A stretch of 64,000 bases of DNA from Verrucomicrobiales bacterium (GTDB lineage Bacteria > Verrucomicrobiota > Verrucomicrobiia > Verrucomicrobiales > DEV007): NCBI GenBank assembly GCA_029213005.1, contig JARGPI010000009.1, positions 169,757 to 233,756 of the forward strand. Reading direction: 5' to 3'. The notes beneath the pieces were generated by a model. It was not told the DNA's origin. It searched no databases and saw only the letters and a list, made by a program, of their open reading frames with translations. How positions within the stretch are numbered: the stretch's first letter is position 1; each line of letters begins with the position of its first letter. This document shows, piece by piece, positions 59,130 through 64,000 of this stretch. The position numbers were made by a program, and so were the translations under genes.

Positions 59130-62100
59130 ATGGATCGTAGAAACTCTCAAAAATTCAGATTGTACCCTGTACAATCCGGGACTGTACCCTGTACACTTTT
59201 GGGTTGTACCCTGTACAATGGTCCAGGGAAAAGCGGCGGCGTTCCCGTAGGGGGGGCTCTGCTCTCCTTTCTACTGGTCGCGACGCTTTTCGCTCAATCT
59301 GTAGTTGGCGAGGAGTCGGGAAAAATCCGTTTTAATCGTGATATCCGCCCGATTCTGAGTGATAACTGTTACTATTGTCATGGTCCCGATGAAAAAACTC
59401 AGGAAGCGGATCTGAGGATTGATACTTTCGAGGGCGCAACCCGTGATCTGGGTGGTTATGCGGCAATCGTTCCCGGAAAACCGGAAGAGAGTGAGCTGTA
59501 TCTTCGCATTACCGATCACGACGACTTGATGCCACCCCCGAAGAGCAAAAAGACGTTGTCAAAGGAGGAGATTGCTTTGGTCGAAAAATGGATCGAAGAA
59601 GGCGCGGAATACGAACCTCACTGGTCGTTTATGCCTATCGATCCCGGGGAGCTCCCCAAAGTAGAGAATCGGGATTGGCCGGGGAACCTGATCGATAACT
59701 ATATTCTTTCCCAACTGGAGGAGCATGGGGTTGCCCCGTCGCCTCCGGCGGATCGGGCGACCTTAATCCGGCGTCTCTATATCGATTTGCTTGGGTTACT
59801 GCCATCGCCTGAAGAGGTGGATAAGTTTGTTTCCGATGAAAGTCCTGACGCCTACGACACGCTGGTCGACTCGCTCCTCGCGAACTCTCACTACGGGGAG
59901 CGCTGGGGAAGACACTGGCTGGATCAAGCCCGGTATGCCGATTCCAACGGGTATTCGATCGATAGTTTGCGAGAGATGTGGCCTTATCGGGACTGGGTTA
60001 TCGAAGCCCTGAATCGAGACATGCCTTTCGATCAATTTACGATCGAACAACTCGCCGGGGATCTGCTGCCCAAGCCGACGAAAATGCAGCAAATCGCGAC
60101 GGGTTTCCATCGGAACACGCTGATCAATCAGGAGGGCGGCTCGGATAAGGAGCAGTTCCGGGTCGAGGCGGCAATTGATCGGGTCGCTACTACCGGCGCC
60201 GTCTGGCTGGGGCTGACGGTGGGGTGTGCACAATGCCACACTCACAAATTCGATCCGATCACCCATCGTGAATTTTTCGAACTCTATGCGTTTTTCAATT
60301 CCACGAGCGATCAGAACAACCCGGGGAAAACTCTAGAAGTGAGGAGGGGTGAGGTCTTTGGTAAACCGGTTAAAGTCGATTCGGAATCACAGAGCGACAC
60401 TTCAATCGGGAAACTGAAGGCGACCTGGGAAGCGAAGCAAATCCAGACGGTGAAACAGGAATTGGCAAAAGGGGAGCTTAAAATGGGGTGGACGGCGCTG
60501 CGTGCTGATAGTGTGAAAACCAGTTCGCTTTCGGAAGTGGAAACGCTGCCCGGGAACTCCTACTTGATAAAACCCGGCTATGGAGGGCAGGATTCTATAT
60601 CCATACAGGCAAAATCGGATTTGGAACAAATCGGCGGAGTTCGACTTCGGGTGCTGCCTCATAAAAGTTTGCCTAAGAATGGTCCGGGCACTGCCGGGAA
60701 TGGCAACTTTGTGCTATCGGCTTTCGAAGTAAAGATTGGCGGTAAGCCAGTGAAGGTGAAGGCGGCTTTTGCGGATCAGGAACAAAGCGGTTATCCCGTT
60801 CTGGGGGCGATTCACAAAGAAGGCAAAGGCTGGGCGATTAACGCCGGTCCGTCGGGATTACCGATGAATACAGCTCACGAAGCGGTGTTTGTGTTTGGGG
60901 AACCGATAAAAACCGGGGGTAAAGCAATTGAAATAACCCTGCGACACGACGTAAATGCGAATTATCTGATCGGGCATTTTGCCGTAGATGTGACAGAAGT
61001 TTCTCCGCGTGAACCTACTGAAGCACTTCAAAAGTTTTTGGCAGCACTGGAGAAACCGGAAAGCAAGCGGGCCAAGCTGGAGAAAACACTGATTAAAGAT
61101 CGATTCGAGGCAACGGAGCCCCGGGCAAAATTATCTAAAAAACCAGCCGATCGCAATGTCGGTAGAATGATGGTGATGCAGCAGTTGTCGACTCCACGGG
61201 ATACTTATCTGTTAACCCGCGGCGATTTTACGAGGCCTGATAAAGAGCTGGGTAAACTCCATCCGGGAGGACTGTCTCACGTCGCCCCGTTCTTGCCTGC
61301 AAAGGCGGGGCAGAATCGACTCGATTTGGCGAAGTGGTTGATCGATCCCCAGAACCCGCTGACTCCCCGAGTCACGATGAACCGGGTCTGGATGCGTTAC
61401 TTCGGGCGGGGGCTCGTCGAGACGGAAGAAGATTTTGGAACGCAGGGATCGCTGCCGTCTCATCCCGAATTGCTCGACTGGCTCGGGGCGACCTTTATCG
61501 AGAAAGGCTGGTCGATGAAGGCGATGCATCGCTTGATTGTGACCAGTGCCACCTATCGGCAAAGCTCCCATACTCGCGCCGATTTGTCGGAGCTTGATCC
61601 GTGGAACTACTGGTTGGCAAGACAGAACCGGAGCCGGGTCGATGCCGAGATTGTGAGAGATGCCGCGCTGTGTGCGAGTGGACTTTTCACCGATGAGATT
61701 GGGGGCCCCGGGGTTTACCCGCCTCAACCCGATGGTGTCTACGCTTTTACCCAATCGAGGAAAAACTGGAATACTTCGAAAAATGCCGATCGTTATCGTC
61801 GGGCGATGTATACGGTCTTTTTCCGGAGCGCGCCTTATCCGCTGTTCACCACTTTCGATGCTCCGGACTTCTCCAGTGTGTGTACGAGACGGGTGAAATC
61901 GAATACTCCACTACAGGCATTAAATATCGCAAATGATCCGGTCTTTATCGAACTGGCGCAGGCTCTCGCGCTGAGAATTGTTAAAGAAGCACCCGATAGT
62001 CAAACCGCTCAAATCCATAGAGGCTTTAACATTTGCCTGAGCCGGAATCCGACCCAATTGGAGCAGGAGGTTTTGCTGAACTATATCAAGACGCAGGAAG

Positions 62101-62246
62101 CGGCTTATCAACAGGAATTGGAATCGGCAAAATCACTATCATCCAGCGCGCTTTTGGCTGAGTTGGATAACCCGGCAAAAGCGGCAAGTCTTGTCAGCTT
62201 TGCGAGAGTTCTGTTTAACCTCGACAACTTTATTACCCGCGAATGA
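59130..62246 (+). CDS. Planctomycete cytochrome C/DUF1549/DUF1553 domain protein
   Basis: IRFNRDIRPILSDNCYYCHGPDEKTQEADLRID...; RWGRHWLDQARYADSNGY; MNRVWMRYFGRGLVETEEDFGTQG; start uncertain because the N-terminus contains the repeat. Confidence 0.93.
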   Translation: MDRRNSQKFRLYPVQSGTVPCTLLGCTLYNGPGKSGGVPVGGALLSFLLVATLFAQSVVGEESGKIRFNRDIRPILSDNCYYCHGPDEKTQEADLRIDTFEGATRDLGGYAAIVPGKPEESELYLRITDHDDLMPPPKSKKTLSKEEIALVEKWIEEGAEYEPHWSFMPIDPGELPKVENRDWPGNLIDNYILSQLEEHGVAPSPPADRATLIRRLYIDLLGLLPSPEEVDKFVSDESPDAYDTLVDSLLANSHYGERWGRHWLDQARYADSNGYSIDSLREMWPYRDWVIEALNRDMPFDQFTIEQLAGDLLPKPTKMQQIATGFHRNTLINQEGGSDKEQFRVEAAIDRVATTGAVWLGLTVGCAQCHTHKFDPITHREFFELYAFFNSTSDQNNPGKTLEVRRGEVFGKPVKVDSESQSDTSIGKLKATWEAKQIQTVKQELAKGELKMGWTALRADSVKTSSLSEVETLPGNSYLIKPGYGGQDSISIQAKSDLEQIGGVRLRVLPHKSLPKNGPGTAGNGNFVLSAFEVKIGGKPVKVKAAFADQEQSGYPVLGAIHKEGKGWAINAGPSGLPMNTAHEAVFVFGEPIKTGGKAIEITLRHDVNANYLIGHFAVDVTEVSPREPTEALQKFLAALEKPESKRAKLEKTLIKDRFEATEPRAKLSKKPADRNVGRMMVMQQLSTPRDTYLLTRGDFTRPDKELGKLHPGGLSHVAPFLPAKAGQNRLDLAKWLIDPQNPLTPRVTMNRVWMRYFGRGLVETEEDFGTQGSLPSHPELLDWLGATFIEKGWSMKAMHRLIVTSATYRQSSHTRADLSELDPWNYWLARQNRSRVDAEIVRDAALCASGLFTDEIGGPGVYPPQPDGVYAFTQSRKNWNTSKNADRYRRAMYTVFFRSAPYPLFTTFDAPDFSSVCTRRVKSNTPLQALNIANDPVFIELAQALALRIVKEAPDSQTAQIHRGFNICLSRNPTQLEQEVLLNYIKTQEAAYQQELESAKSLSSSALLAELDNPAKAASLVSFARVLFNLDNFITRE
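59160..59220 (+). repeat. TTGTAC-CCT-GTACAA family repeat, three direct units
   Basis: ttgtaccctgtacaatccgggactgtaccctgtacacttttgggttgtaccctgtacaatg; reads LYPVQSGTVPCTLLGCTLYN in frame. Confidence 0.92.
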
Positions 62247-63676
62247 ATCTACTACAAGAATCCACCCGTCGACACTTTTTCCAGAACTGCGGAGTCGGGC
62301 TCGGTTCGCTGGCTCTGAACCGAATGCTCCAGCAGGAGGCCGTGGCGGGATATCGCCCGGCAATCGACCCCGCAAATCCGATGGATCTGCGACAGCCGCC
62401 GCATCCCGCGAAAGCGAAAAATGTGATATTTCTTTTTATGGCGGGGGCACCGAGTCAACTCGACCTCTTTTCCGATAAGCCGAAACTCCGTGAATTCCAC
62501 GGTCAGGCACCTCCGAAAAGTTTGATGGAGGGAAAACGCTTTGCCTTTCTCAAAGGAACAGAAACCCTGCTCGCTTCGGAGCGAAAGTTCGGGCGCTACG
62601 GTCAGTGTGGCATGTCGCTAAGCGAGATGTTGCCGCATCACCGCAAAATTGTCGATGAGGTAACCTGGCTGCAGGGAATGACGACCGATGTCTTCAATCA
62701 CGGTCCGGCGAAACTCTTCATGAATACCGGGTTTCAGGCACCGGGGCGTCCCAGTATGGGGTCGTGGGCGACCTACGGGCTTGGTAGTGCTTCCCGGGAT
62801 CTGCCGGGTTTTGTGGTACTTCAGAGTGGTCCAAGAGGCCCCCGGGCCGGTTCGACCTTGTGGAGCAGTGGCTTTTTGCCGACTTCATTTCAGGGAGTTC
62901 CCTTCCGGGGCAAAGGTGATCCGATTCTCTATTTGAAAAGTCCCGAGGGTATCAGCCGGAAACGCGAACGTGAGTTCTACGATACGGTGGGGAAACTGAA
63001 TGAGGCGCGATTGGATGAAACCGGTGATCCCGAAATTATGACCCGGATCAATTCTTACGAAATGGCCTACCGGATGCAATCCAGCGCTCCCGAGTTGATG
63101 GATCTGTCCAGTGAATCGAAGAAGACTTTCGAGAGCTATGGCTGTGAACCCGGCGACTCCTCCTTTGCCAGTAACTGTTTGCAAGCCCGTCGGCTTGTGG
63201 AGCGCGGCGTTCGTTTTGTTCAGCTTTATCATACCAACTGGGACAGTCATGGCGGCCCCGGCGAGAATCTGAATGATGACTTTGAAAAAGTGTGTCGCGA
63301 TGTCGATCAAGCTTCTGCCGCGCTGGTTCTGGATTTGAAAGAACGGGGGATGCTGGATGACACCCTGGTGATCTGGGGCGGGGAATTTGGCCGAACTCCG
63401 ATGGGAGAAGTTCGCAAAACGGTGGGGCGCGATCATCATGTCGATGCCTTTACGATGTGGATGGCGGGCGGTGGAACCAAAGCCGGATACATCCACGGGG
63501 AAACTGACGAACTGGGTTTTGGAGTCGTCGATGGCAAAGTCCACGTTCACGATCTCCATGCCACAATACTACATCTCCTCGGTTTCGATCACGAACAGCT
63601 TACCTATCGATTTCAGGGTAGAGATTTCCGGCTCACCGATGTTCACGGACACGTCGTAAAAGAGATTTTAGCCTGA
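62243..63676 (+). CDS. DUF1501 domain protein (sulfatase-like)
   Basis: STRRHFFQNCGVGLGSLALNRML; VIFLFMAGAPSQLDLFSDKPKL; VIWGGEFGRTPMGE...GRDHHVDAFTMWMAGGG. Confidence 0.93.
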   Translation: MNLLQESTRRHFFQNCGVGLGSLALNRMLQQEAVAGYRPAIDPANPMDLRQPPHPAKAKNVIFLFMAGAPSQLDLFSDKPKLREFHGQAPPKSLMEGKRFAFLKGTETLLASERKFGRYGQCGMSLSEMLPHHRKIVDEVTWLQGMTTDVFNHGPAKLFMNTGFQAPGRPSMGSWATYGLGSASRDLPGFVVLQSGPRGPRAGSTLWSSGFLPTSFQGVPFRGKGDPILYLKSPEGISRKREREFYDTVGKLNEARLDETGDPEIMTRINSYEMAYRMQSSAPELMDLSSESKKTFESYGCEPGDSSFASNCLQARRLVERGVRFVQLYHTNWDSHGGPGENLNDDFEKVCRDVDQASAALVLDLKERGMLDDTLVIWGGEFGRTPMGEVRKTVGRDHHVDAFTMWMAGGGTKAGYIHGETDELGFGVVDGKVHVHDLHATILHLLGFDHEQLTYRFQGRDFRLTDVHGHVVKEILA

Positions 63677-63680
63677 GATG

Positions 63681-63788
63681 AATGGCAGTAGATTAAGCGA
63701 CCGTAGTGGAGGGGCTCCGCACCCGACGACAGGCTGATCCATCCTTGTCATGGGCAATGCAGCGGGTGCGGAGACCCATTTCTACATT
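63681..63788. repeat. Intergenic repeat family 3, copy B (108 bp)
   Basis: atggcagtagattaagcgaccgtagtggaggggctccgcacccgacgacaggctg...gtcatgggcaatgcagcgggtgcggagaccc...ctacatt. Confidence 0.85.
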
Positions 63789-63860
63789 ACCCAAGCATTG
63801 AGGGCCTTCCTTAAACTACCGCGACCTCGCCTGAGATTATAAGCATAGTACAACGATCGG

Positions 63861-64000
63861 TCACCATGCCAGAATTCGACCGATCGCAGTCCGGATTGCG
63901 GTCTCCAGAACAGCTGCTTCTGGATCGGTCAACGAAATCGCGACATTTTTGACGGCTTTGGTTTCTGTATCCTGTTTCGAGATGGTGAGGTAGAACGGTG
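63861..64000 (-). CDS. C-terminal fragment of an unidentified protein running off the window
   Basis: minus strand ...PFYLTISKQDTETKAVKNVAISLTDPEAAVLETAIRTAIGRILAW*. Confidence 0.4.
   Translation of the reverse strand, partial: PFYLTISKQDTETKAVKNVAISLTDPEAAVLETAIRTAIGRILAW

Noticed and set aside
59160-59220. CRISPR-like interpretation of the three GTAC repeat units
   Set aside because: Spacers are only a few bases long, units occur singly or paired at other loci, and there are no cas genes

Overview
This 64 kb window looks like a verrucomicrobial chromosome segment. Support comes from the FecR/LamG–DUF1549/DUF1553–DUF1501 operon, many ECF sigma factors, Gfo/Idh/MocA proteins, and intergenic repeats. 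Most of it is ordinary chromosomal content: ABC exporters, ligA, two ClC channels, a sugar-acid catabolic cluster, rpoZ, a Zur-type zinc regulon, mgtE and a 2-isopropylmalate synthase. I saw no rRNA, tRNA, CRISPR array, transposase or integrase. The strongest candidates for a second look are: (1) an AT-rich ~2 kb island at 33.1-35.0 kb. It carries an Mrr-like PD-(D/E)XK nuclease gene overlapping an ImmA/IrrE-type HExxH peptidase gene, and near-identical copies of the 3' end of the neighbouring ABM monooxygenase gene flank it. This is a candidate defence or regulated-nuclease module. (2) a MerR-family regulator that seems to lack the CarH/LitR cobalamin motifs, next to a fasciclin protein and an ECF sigma factor, with 11-bp-period GTTGAAC/GTTATAC direct repeats at all three promoters. 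(3) a dispersed TTGTAC-CCT-GTACAA palindromic repeat family at four loci, sometimes read in frame at gene starts. (4) an SSS-like membrane protein fused to a hotdog thioesterase-like domain. (5) a Zur-like regulon with four visible 9-5-9 inverted-repeat boxes. All calls come from reading the sequence and the supplied ORF track; no database search was run.
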